8,391 bases of DNA, taken from a bacterium (GTDB lineage: Bacteria; Patescibacteriota; Minisyncoccia; Phycocordibacterales; Phycocordibacteraceae). The DNA lies in assembly GCA_021802795.1 (NCBI GenBank), contig JAJZRH010000022.1, positions 1-8,391 of the forward strand. Reading direction: 5' to 3'. The position numbers and the translations under genes were made by a program. Below are positions 1 to 6,192 of this stretch, one piece after another. The notes under the pieces are model-generated. The model was given only the letters and a program-made list of their open reading frames with translations, was not told where the DNA came from and did not search any database. Every line of letters starts with the position of its first letter. The first letter of the stretch is position 1.

Positions 1-133
1 TCCGATCTAAGGGCGACGGGTAGAAGGTCGGGCGATTCTTGAGCGCATTGAAACCGCGCGCCAGTGCCGGCACTTTCGATTTCGACGCTCTCGTCTTGCG
101 TCCCTTCTTGGACAGCTGATTGATGGTGGCCAT
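1..133 (-). CDS. rpsL: 30S ribosomal protein S12, N-terminal part (cut by window edge)
   Basis: Reverse-strand translation from the ATG at 133-131 gives 44 residues before the window ends. It starts MATINQLSKKGRKTR and continues with KSKVPAL, the conserved basic N-terminus of S12 (E. coli: MATVNQL...KSNVPAL). S12 sits at the decoding centre of the small subunit. After PAL the usual short link of about 7 residues to the conserved Arg is replaced by about 20 residues including NALKNRPTFYPSPLDR, which matches my memory of S12 in Parcubacteria. The catalytically important loops lie outside the window. No Shine-Dalgarno sequence precedes the ATG (TTTTCTCACTCAA), so translation probably depends on a short unstructured leader. 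In bacteria rpsL usually heads rpsG and fusA; these would lie to the left. Identification is by the N-terminal motif only. Confidence 0.93.
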   Translation of the reverse strand, partial: MATINQLSKKGRKTRASKSKVPALARGFNALKNRPTFYPSPLDR

Positions 134-140
134 TTGAGTG

Positions 141-160
141 AGAAAACCCGCGCTCGCGGG
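141..160 (-). terminator. GC-rich hairpin plus T-run: terminator of the upstream cluster or 5' leader hairpin of rpsL
   Basis: On the minus strand CCCGCGAGCGCGGG (160-147) folds into a 5-bp stem with a 4-nt loop and is followed by TTTTCT (146-141). This has the form of a short intrinsic terminator and is the only candidate at the end of the four-gene cluster. It lies downstream of the predicted rpsL start site and 8 bases before the rpsL start codon, so in rpsL mRNA it would form a hairpin at the very 5' end. Too early a position would make termination of rpsL itself unlikely. The stem is short and the T-run has only four uninterrupted Ts. Confidence 0.45.
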
Positions 161-168
161 ATAGAAGC

Positions 169-197
169 ACTATATATAAAGGAGCGCGAGAATGCAA
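169..197 (-). promoter_or_regulatory. Probable sigma-70-type promoter for rpsL
   Basis: On the minus strand, TTGCAT (197-192) is followed after exactly 17 nt by TATAGT (174-169), a good match to TTGACA/TATAAT. The predicted start is near A162, giving a leader of about 29 nt before the rpsL ATG. The -35 lies directly after the stop codon of the upstream gene (200-198), so rpsL can be expressed separately from the secretion-like cluster. This rests on sequence match alone. Confidence 0.5.
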
Positions 198-1166
198 CTA
201 CGGCTCAATGGGTTCGCGGTAGGGGTCGGCACTGTACGGTTTTGCCGGCGCGGCGGCTAAACCGTTCTGCTTCGCAGGACGGTCGCCCGACAATCCGTCT
301 GGCGGATTGTTTAGGGAAGCGGGGGGAGGAGTAGGCCGCGGCTGGACGGGCGTGGCCGGAGCCGGCGGCGGGACCGGGCGCGGGGGCGGGGGCGGTACAG
401 GCGACGGTCCAACCTTGGGAGGAGCAATGAACGGGGCCCGCGCTCCGGGAGCGATGGCATGCGGCTGGACTGGCCCGCTCGTGCTTGGCGGGGCGGGAGG
501 CGTTGGGCGCGGCGGCATCATGCCGGGGAGATTTTGCGGCGGGGTCGGATGCGGTGCCTGCAGTGCGGTATGAAATTCAATATGCGGTTCTTCGTGGTCC
601 TCAAGGAGCTTGCTACTGTCCATCGGCGGAGCCTTGGTGACCGCGGCCAAAATATCCCTGAGCGCAGGATTCTGCGGACGCGGAGGAGTCGGCGGCATTG
701 GAGGAACCGGGCGCGGCGGCGGGGGTGGAATGCGATTATCAAGATGCCGCGGCTTCTGCAGCGGAGGAGCACCAAAGGCGGGGGCGGCGGAAGGCGCGGG
801 GACTATCGGCTTCGCCGCCGGTTCCGCTTTCATTGCCCCGCTTTTCATCTCTTCTTCGCGAAGCGGAACGAATATCAGAGTATTTATGTCCTGCGCGATG
901 CCGCTGATAGCTTTCTGATCGAGCTTCGCTTCTTCGGTGAGCGCTTGCGCGAATTCGTCCGGATTCTCGATGCCCATAAGGAGAAGCATTATCTCGCGCT
1001 CAAGCACGCCGGCCTGGTCGATGCGCAGGCCATATTTAGCCATCAGATCCTTCGCGACCGCCGTGTACTTCCCTTGTGCGAGATAGTTACGGATGACCGG
1101 CGGCAAGACCTTCATCACCTGTGCGATGCTTTCATCGAGCGTTAGTTCTTTTTTGAGAGGTTCCAT
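198..1166 (-). CDS. Cytoplasmic protein with conserved helical N-terminus and long proline-rich tail, function unknown
   Basis: This 322-residue protein has no signal peptide or membrane segment. Residues 1-105 look like a folded, mostly helical domain (LTLDESIAQVMKVLPPVIRN, then YGLRIDQAGVLEREIMLLLM). I recall this type of domain next to TrbL/VirB6 genes in other Parcubacteria, without an assigned function. Residues 106-322 are low-complexity Pro/Ala with an exact 10-residue duplication, PPPPPRPVPP, at 147-156 and 258-267. A short non-proline stretch (168-200, ALRDILAAVTKAP to HEEPHIEF) may be a binding motif. Residues 284-304 are encoded by a double-hairpin repeat that also occurs in rsmA. 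It starts 16 nt after the TrbL/VirB6-like gene and is the last gene of the cluster, so a cytoplasmic adaptor or scaffold for that apparatus is plausible but inferred. No Shine-Dalgarno sequence is seen before the ATG. Confidence 0.85.
   Translation of the reverse strand: MEPLKKELTLDESIAQVMKVLPPVIRNYLAQGKYTAVAKDLMAKYGLRIDQAGVLEREIMLLLMGIENPDEFAQALTEEAKLDQKAISGIAQDINTLIFVPLREEEMKSGAMKAEPAAKPIVPAPSAAPAFGAPPLQKPRHLDNRIPPPPPRPVPPMPPTPPRPQNPALRDILAAVTKAPPMDSSKLLEDHEEPHIEFHTALQAPHPTPPQNLPGMMPPRPTPPAPPSTSGPVQPHAIAPGARAPFIAPPKVGPSPVPPPPPRPVPPPAPATPVQPRPTPPPASLNNPPDGLSGDRPAKQNGLAAAPAKPYSADPYREPIEP
255..317 (-). repeat. In-gene double-hairpin palindromic repeat, copy 1
   Basis: On the plus strand it runs GGCTAA, hairpin A (261-270 with 274-283, loop TTC, 10 bp with one G-T wobble), TCGCCCGAC (283-291), hairpin B (290-297 with 303-310, 8 bp, 5-nt loop), then GTTTAGGG (309-316). 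Its 21 codons encode residues 284-304 of the proline-rich protein (LNNPPDGLSGDRPAK at the core). The same block order, orientation and reading frame are found at 6253-6309 in rsmA, with different stem sequences. Two copies in unrelated genes indicate a dispersed repeat family rather than ancestry of the proteins. Confidence 0.75.
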
Positions 1167-1182
1167 AATTCAATAGCCGGTT

Positions 1183-3201
1183 CTAATGCCCCGCCGGCGC
1201 TGCTCCCCCGCCCCCGCCCGGAGCTGCAGGAGGCGGAGTCTCCCCTCCTCCACCGCCGCTTTCTTCGCCACCGGCTTTCTTAAGCGCCTTCCTAAGCGCA
1301 TCCAGTTCTTTGTCATCTTTCGTCTTTCTCGCTTCCGTCTTGATTTTCTTCGCGGCCTCAACGTTCGCGGCCGGGAGACCAACATACGGAATGACGAGAT
1401 TGCCGAGCCGACGCCCGTACGTAAGTTTGGCGCCGCGTTCGGTACCCGCCTCCTCATGCATAGTATCGAGTTCCTTCTCTGCCTGCTCAACTTCTTCATT
1501 AAGGTCTTTGAGGCGTGCGGCCGTAAGAGTGCCCGCTTTCCCTTCGTCCGTTATCTGTTTCTTGAGTTTCGCGATCGCATTTTCCTTCCCTATCATCTCA
1601 AGCTGCTTTTCTGATGACAGATCTTTGAATTCTTTGCCCTTGAGCTCGGCGGCATATTTCGTCCTGGCTTCAATCCGCTGCTTTAGATCTTCCTTGTAGC
1701 CGCCTTCTTTTGCTTTCCCGGCATCAATGTTTGAACCAAACGGAATGGTCTTGAGAACGCCCGTACCGCGTACGTCAAAACTGCTCTTTGCTCCGTACTC
1801 AAGAGCCTTCGTTATATTTGTACCGACCAGTGGTACACGAGAGAGCCCTCTCTTTCTGGCTTGTTTTGCGAGGAAATTCGAACCGAGGCCGACGGTGTTG
1901 CGGCTGGCCCATGCCGTAGCGCCGAACGAGAGCTTCGCGCCCATTTTTGACGCCCAATCGCCGCCGAAAGCGGACCAGCGCTTCGCATATACGATGACGG
2001 CGAGCAGGAGCCCCATCGCCAGAAGGAACGAGAGCATCATGCTCGCGAAGCCGGGGAGGTTGGCGTTCTGGACGAATCCGACCCACATGCTGGCGGCATC
2101 GTTCGATGCGGCGGAGCCGCTATTCGTCGACACGCCGGTGCCGGTGAGGAACTGCGCGTCGGTGATGACCGCGAGCGCGATGTAGAGCATGAGAAGCAGG
2201 ATGGGCGCGGTGATGGTCTGCTCAAAGAGCGTGGTCCACCACTGGCTCGCACGTTTGGCGAAGCCGGGAACGGCAAGCCCGGCGAACCCGACGGGCGCGA
2301 CGACGAGCAGGAACACGAGCGCGACGAAGCGCGCGATGAGCACGAACGCGAGCGAGAACATGACGAACGCCGTTACGATGAAAAGTATGATGCCCATGAA
2401 CCCGACGAACCACTGATTGGCGCCGGAGAACAGGAACTTCGCCTTAGCCGGATCCATCGCAGAGCCGTAAATGCCCTGGAGGCCCAACTGCGACATTATC
2501 TTATTCGAGATGCCCTCGTTCGCCGTGGTCAGCGTGGTCCCGGATGAGTTGGTCAAGAGGCCGGATGCTCCCGCAGTCGGCAGATCGCCGCCGTTTATCT
2601 GCGTGAAAAATTGCGTTGCAAAGAGGTTCCCGGTATCGACGATGGCTTCGGATATGAAAAGAGAGAAATTGAGGAACACCGCCGCAACGAGCATCATGGG
2701 GAGCATCTTCTTCCCGCCGCCGTACCAGTCCACATTCAGGATGGTGGTGATGCCTACGGCGAGGAAACCGAATATGAGCATGATGTTCCCGATGTCGCGC
2801 AGAACGCGCCAGGTGACGCCGATGGCGGAGAGATGATTCACGTAGTTCCCCATCGTGACGACGGTGTAGTACACCGCGTAGTCGAGGACAACGGCCGCGA
2901 CGCCGACGAGCCACGCAAAGAGGCTCATGATCTTTATCATGATGCCGTTGTATGCGGAATCGGTATCGCTGTAGTCGGTCTTCGTTTTTGCGGCGGCAGG
3001 GTCCGGCGTGGTTATGCCGGCCGCCGCATTCGCCGCTGTCGAAGCGGCCAATGCAGCCTGATCGGCCGCGGTAGCAGCCGCTTGTGTGGTATACGAATTG
3101 CCCATGGCGTCATAAAACTGCGCATGCGCAACCGGAACAACCCCCGCCGCACCTATAAGGAGAGCGAGGACGAGAAAAGATGTTGGGAGAAATTTCCGCA
3201 T
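1183..3201 (-). CDS. TrbL/VirB6-like polytopic membrane protein of a type IV secretion-type system
   Basis: The protein has 672 residues counted from MRKFLPTSF. An in-frame Met 24 codons upstream exists, but this start is preferred because AAGGAGG lies 5 nt before the ATG and a clear signal peptide follows (1-27, cleavage after AHA, mature QFYDAM). About seven hydrophobic segments follow at roughly 88-117, 134-156, 166-190, 267-289, 290-312, 325-348 and 385-405. Trp-rich or amphipathic stretches (WWTTLFEQTITAP) lie between them, as in VirB6/TrbL channel subunits of the inner-membrane complex. Residues 406-672 are charged and probably cytoplasmic, with a likely coiled coil at about 500-580 (EDLKQRI, LNEEVEQAEKELDTM) and a Gly/Pro tail. 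The gene starts one nucleotide after the upstream stop, and the last codons of that gene (Leu-Gln-Gly-Gly) carry the ribosome binding site, so translation is coupled. Family is by architecture and resemblance; no partner ATPase is visible here. Confidence 0.82.
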   Translation of the reverse strand: MRKFLPTSFLVLALLIGAAGVVPVAHAQFYDAMGNSYTTQAAATAADQAALAASTAANAAAGITTPDPAAAKTKTDYSDTDSAYNGIMIKIMSLFAWLVGVAAVVLDYAVYYTVVTMGNYVNHLSAIGVTWRVLRDIGNIMLIFGFLAVGITTILNVDWYGGGKKMLPMMLVAAVFLNFSLFISEAIVDTGNLFATQFFTQINGGDLPTAGASGLLTNSSGTTLTTANEGISNKIMSQLGLQGIYGSAMDPAKAKFLFSGANQWFVGFMGIILFIVTAFVMFSLAFVLIARFVALVFLLVVAPVGFAGLAVPGFAKRASQWWTTLFEQTITAPILLLMLYIALAVITDAQFLTGTGVSTNSGSAASNDAASMWVGFVQNANLPGFASMMLSFLLAMGLLLAVIVYAKRWSAFGGDWASKMGAKLSFGATAWASRNTVGLGSNFLAKQARKRGLSRVPLVGTNITKALEYGAKSSFDVRGTGVLKTIPFGSNIDAGKAKEGGYKEDLKQRIEARTKYAAELKGKEFKDLSSEKQLEMIGKENAIAKLKKQITDEGKAGTLTAARLKDLNEEVEQAEKELDTMHEEAGTERGAKLTYGRRLGNLVIPYVGLPAANVEAAKKIKTEARKTKDDKELDALRKALKKAGGEESGGGGGETPPPAAPGGGGGAAPAGH

Positions 3202-3202
3202 A

Positions 3203-5092
3203 TCAACCTCCTTGCAGCACCGCATAGAGCGATGAACTCGGATTGCAAACGGTTGTCTTGAGCGTAGCCGCATTTGAGCTGATGAGGTTCATCCGGTCTA
3301 CCGTCGTACCGCCGGAGACATTCAGGGAACCGGCGGGGCTCGCGGCGGCGTCGCCGAATGCTTGCGCGTCCTGTTGCGCATTGACCACATCCGTCATCGT
3401 CGGCGGCAATGCCTGGAGCGCCAAGATGTCGGCGGCATAAGCGCTCCCTGCCGTATCGGTAGCCGTCGACATGCTGTTCTGTATCTGCTGAGCCCTCACC
3501 ACCGACGTTGCCGCGGTTACTGCGGCGGCGGCGGCCTGGGCGAGTACCGGCGCTATTACCGTTGAGAGCGTCGTCTGCGCGCTCGCCGCTTGCGCACGAG
3601 CAGCGTCTATGAAGACAGAATGCACCGTGCTCAAATTCTGCTGAGAAGGCGTCGGATTGTAGTAGAACCCGTCGACCATCGTATTCGCATTAAGCTGGGC
3701 CTGCGCGGCGGTAGTCGCGGCGGCAGTGCACACATTCGCGAGAGATTGCACGCTCGTCGAGGCCGCATTCGCCGCCGCGCTGATAGTGTTCCATGCCGAC
3801 TGATACTGTGTGATCTTATTCGATATGCTCGACCCGGACGCCGAGGATGCCGCGGCGTTTTGGTATATCGCGGAGTTCGTCACGCCGAGGTTCCCTTGCG
3901 TGTTTTGATATTGCATAAGCCGCGGAGCCGCATTTGCGCCGGAGGACTGGGAGACGCCGAGGAGCCCGCCGGAACTCGAGCCGCCGAGTATCTGCGCCGC
4001 GAAGTTCACCGTCTGCATGACGGTCGCTATGTTGCCGAGGATATTGTTGATCTGCGGGCCGACGTTCCCCATTCTGGTGATCTGGTCCTGCTGTCCGCCG
4101 AGCACTTTGTCCAGCGTCGCCTTGATGGTGGTGCCCGGCGTCTTGATGACACCCGGCACGCCGCTACTGTCGGTGCAAGGATCGCCCGGGTTCACACCTT
4201 GGCTGGCGGAAGAGATCGAGGTTGCCGGGGAACCATCGCTGTATTCGCACTTGTTATCGACGGCGACGAAGTAGGAACCGGCCGGGCACGTTATGTCCGC
4301 CCCCGTATTGCCGGTGGTATCGGTCGCTCCGCACCACGACATGAAGCCCTGCCCCCAGCCGAGCTGGGTGAGGCGCGTCCCCGTCACGCCGCCGATACCG
4401 GGACCGACGAGCGTCGAGAGCTGGCTCTGCGAGCTCTGGTAGAACGTATACGGATTGTTCTGGTTCTGCGTGGTGAGCGCAAACCAGGCGGGAATGCCGC
4501 CCTGGGACCAATTCCCGGCAAGGAAGCCGTTCACGTTCGACGAATACTGGGTGAGCGTGCATTGATTGGTGGACCAGAAGCCGGCAAGGCTCGTCTTCGA
4601 GAGGTAGTTGATGCGCAATGCCGAAGAGATGGAATACGCGAACGGCGAGTTAGAGTTTCTCCCAAACTGGTTCAAGTATGCGAGCGCCTGCGAATCGCTC
4701 ACGGTCTGCAAGGACGCCAGCACGTCGGTGGCGAACTGAGGAACGCCCGTGCCGTTCGCTTTGCCGATGACGAACGAAATCACGCCCGCGGTGAGCGCCT
4801 TCATCAGATTGCCTGAGAGCACGAAAGCGAGCGGTTGGAGTACGTTCGCATTCCACCATGCCGCTTGCTGCGCCCATGCGGTCGTGGCGGTATTCACTTC
4901 AGTAAGCGTACTCTTAATTGCGGTGATGGTGGTCTCTACCGCGGTCTTGATGTCAGTCGGGGCCGAGCTGCTCACGATATGCACCGCGTATTGTGCGTGC
5001 GCACGCTGCGGCGCGACGAGAGATACAGAGGGAACAAGCAATGCGACCAGGAGGAGAACGGCGAATGGTCTTGCCAACGGGTTCGGCATCAT
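3203..5092 (-). CDS. Large exported Ala/Ser/Thr-rich protein with Cys cluster, partner of the TrbL/VirB6-like protein
   Basis: The protein has 629 residues. An N-terminal signal peptide (1-33, hydrophobic core AVLLLVALLV, cleavage AHA|Q) resembles that of the next gene. A hydrophobic stretch at about 86-110 (LAFVLSGNLMKALTAGVISF) could be a second membrane segment. Seven Cys lie in the mature part (178, 254, 269, 282, 306, 455, 616); four of them at 254-306 include a CPAGSYFVAVDNKC motif like small disulfide-rich modules. Residues 340-600 are Ala/Ser/Gln-rich and probably form long helices. I recognise no named family. Its position just before a VirB6/TrbL gene and its exported helical nature recall VirB5/TrbJ, but it is far longer and this is inference. 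The start ATG overlaps the upstream stop (ATGA, 5092-5089); a second ATG follows immediately, so Met1 or Met2 could be used. Its end carries the ribosome binding site of the next gene. Confidence 0.85.
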   Translation of the reverse strand: MMPNPLARPFAVLLLVALLVPSVSLVAPQRAHAQYAVHIVSSSAPTDIKTAVETTITAIKSTLTEVNTATTAWAQQAAWWNANVLQPLAFVLSGNLMKALTAGVISFVIGKANGTGVPQFATDVLASLQTVSDSQALAYLNQFGRNSNSPFAYSISSALRINYLSKTSLAGFWSTNQCTLTQYSSNVNGFLAGNWSQGGIPAWFALTTQNQNNPYTFYQSSQSQLSTLVGPGIGGVTGTRLTQLGWGQGFMSWCGATDTTGNTGADITCPAGSYFVAVDNKCEYSDGSPATSISSASQGVNPGDPCTDSSGVPGVIKTPGTTIKATLDKVLGGQQDQITRMGNVGPQINNILGNIATVMQTVNFAAQILGGSSSGGLLGVSQSSGANAAPRLMQYQNTQGNLGVTNSAIYQNAAASSASGSSISNKITQYQSAWNTISAAANAASTSVQSLANVCTAAATTAAQAQLNANTMVDGFYYNPTPSQQNLSTVHSVFIDAARAQAASAQTTLSTVIAPVLAQAAAAAVTAATSVVRAQQIQNSMSTATDTAGSAYAADILALQALPPTMTDVVNAQQDAQAFGDAAASPAGSLNVSGGTTVDRMNLISSNAATLKTTVCNPSSSLYAVLQGG

Positions 5093-6138
5093 GGCTTTTT
5101 GGAAATCGGCTGGTCCGCGGAAATATCCGCGATGAGGTTCACGAACGAAGCTCCCGGAGTCTTCGCGGAGACCACGACACCGGAGGCGGAGTAGACCTGT
5201 CCGATGCCTACAAACGCCGTCCCGAGTGCGAGCGTCGCCTGCGGATACTGTTGGAGAGCGAGCATCGTTGCAAGAGGATCGGTGTTCGCGGCCGTGAAGT
5301 CGGTGATGACCTGGCTCATGCGCATGAGCGCATTGACGAGCGCGAGGTCGGCGGCCGCGAGCTCTGCGGGCACGGGGAGCACGGAGAGACCGACCGCCGA
5401 ATCGCGGTAGGCCTTTGCTATGGAAGCGATGTGGTCGAGCGCCGCCGTATCTTTATTTTGAAGCGCGCTTTTCAGATAGTTGATCTCGCTTGTCGTCGCA
5501 TTGCTCGTATTCCGCAGGAGCACCGCCTCAGCGCTTGCGGCGAATGCCTTGAGCGCATCCGGCCCCGAACCGGAGACGGCGAGATCTTTCATGGATTTAA
5601 AATCCGGCGCAACGACCACCGTCGACGCAAGAGAACTCACCGCCTTGTTCGCGATGTCGTCCATCTGGCTTTCCGAGAGGTCGGCGCCGCCGTTCGCCTG
5701 CTTCGCGGAAAGGTACAGCGAGAAGAAAGTTTTCGCGAAAGCGGCGGTGAGCGTGCCCTCCGCCGGCGCAGGAGGGAGCGACGGATCGACGGTCATTGAG
5801 CCGCTCGGCGAGGAAGTCGCGACTGGCATGTTCGCTATCGCCTTCGGGATGATGAGGCCTTTCGCGACGGCTTCGCCGTCGGTCATGCCGAGCTTGAGAC
5901 TGTCGGGGTTATGGGGATCGGTGCCGTAGAGCGCTTCTTCCCAGTCGGGAAGACCGTCGCCGTCGGAATCTTTCGTTGCTATGGCCTGCAGGAGCGCGGT
6001 CTCTTCCGACGCTTGTGCGACCGGAGGCGACTCGACGCCGCGCGCAAGCACATATGCCCCAACGATCAGTGCCGCCGAGAAAAGCGTTGCGGACAGAATG
6101 CGCCAATTCCCAAGAAATCGTTCCCCCATATCGTTCAT
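5089..6138 (-). CDS. Membrane-anchored protein with a thrombospondin type 3/EF-hand-like calcium loop
   Basis: The protein has 349 residues. A single uncleaved-looking membrane segment at about 13-33 (RILSATLFSAALIVGAYVLA) would place the rest outside the cytoplasm. Residues 57-68, DSDGDGLPDWEE, match the calcium-binding loop DxDxDGxxDxxE of thrombospondin type 3 repeats, followed by YGTDPHNPDS, the usual continuation. Only one loop is present. Residues 130-349 are Ala-rich and probably helical, with a hydrophobic C-terminal part, and resemble no family I can name. It overlaps the next gene by ATGA and follows rsmA after 54 bp. Two starts are possible, Met1 (6138) or Met4 (6129). A TATACT -10 sequence ends one base before Met1, which would make transcripts begin inside the reading frame and favour leaderless translation from Met4. 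Role in the secretion-like cluster is inferred from position. Confidence 0.87.
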   Translation of the reverse strand: MNDMGERFLGNWRILSATLFSAALIVGAYVLARGVESPPVAQASEETALLQAIATKDSDGDGLPDWEEALYGTDPHNPDSLKLGMTDGEAVAKGLIIPKAIANMPVATSSPSGSMTVDPSLPPAPAEGTLTAAFAKTFFSLYLSAKQANGGADLSESQMDDIANKAVSSLASTVVVAPDFKSMKDLAVSGSGPDALKAFAASAEAVLLRNTSNATTSEINYLKSALQNKDTAALDHIASIAKAYRDSAVGLSVLPVPAELAAADLALVNALMRMSQVITDFTAANTDPLATMLALQQYPQATLALGTAFVGIGQVYSASGVVVSAKTPGASFVNLIADISADQPISKKP

Positions 6139-6139
6139 A

Positions 6140-6148
6140 AGTATACCA
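6140..6148 (-). promoter_or_regulatory. Possible extended -10 promoter of the four-gene cluster
   Basis: TGGTATACT on the minus strand (6148-6140) combines a TGn extension with a TATACT -10. No good -35 is found 17 nt upstream (GCGCCT). Initiation about 7 nt downstream would fall near 6133-6129, within the first codons of the downstream gene. The 54-bp gap after rsmA shows no convincing terminator, so read-through from rsmA is also possible. Confidence 0.4.
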
Positions 6149-6192
6149 GCCGTGCGCGGAAGAGGCGCGGCCCTGTCTGTATATAAGGTGCG

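Noticed and set aside
28..36. GTCGGGCGA in rpsL, matching the core of the double-hairpin repeat
   Set aside because: It has no flanking hairpins, lies in the opposite orientation to its gene, and encodes part of a segment expected in S12 of this lineage.
178..261. AAAGGAG followed by an ATG on the plus strand, a possible 22-codon gene
   Set aside because: It runs into the antisense of the proline-rich gene and the repeat, and its product has no features; the purine run is better explained as part of the rpsL promoter spacer.
459..1145. Plus-strand frames opposite the proline-rich protein
   Set aside because: They produce Arg- or Gly-rich shadow translations of proline codons and match no domain.
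3202..3273. Longer start for the TrbL/VirB6-like protein, adding 24 residues
   Set aside because: The extension overlaps the upstream gene, encodes Arg-rich sequence before a clear signal peptide, and the internal ATG has a strong AAGGAGG at the right distance.
3590..4816. 408-codon open frame on the plus strand opposite the large exported protein
   Set aside because: It is antisense to a gene with signal peptide, coupled start and stop; its product is Arg/His/Gly-rich as expected from reading GC-rich codons backwards, and it has no start signals.
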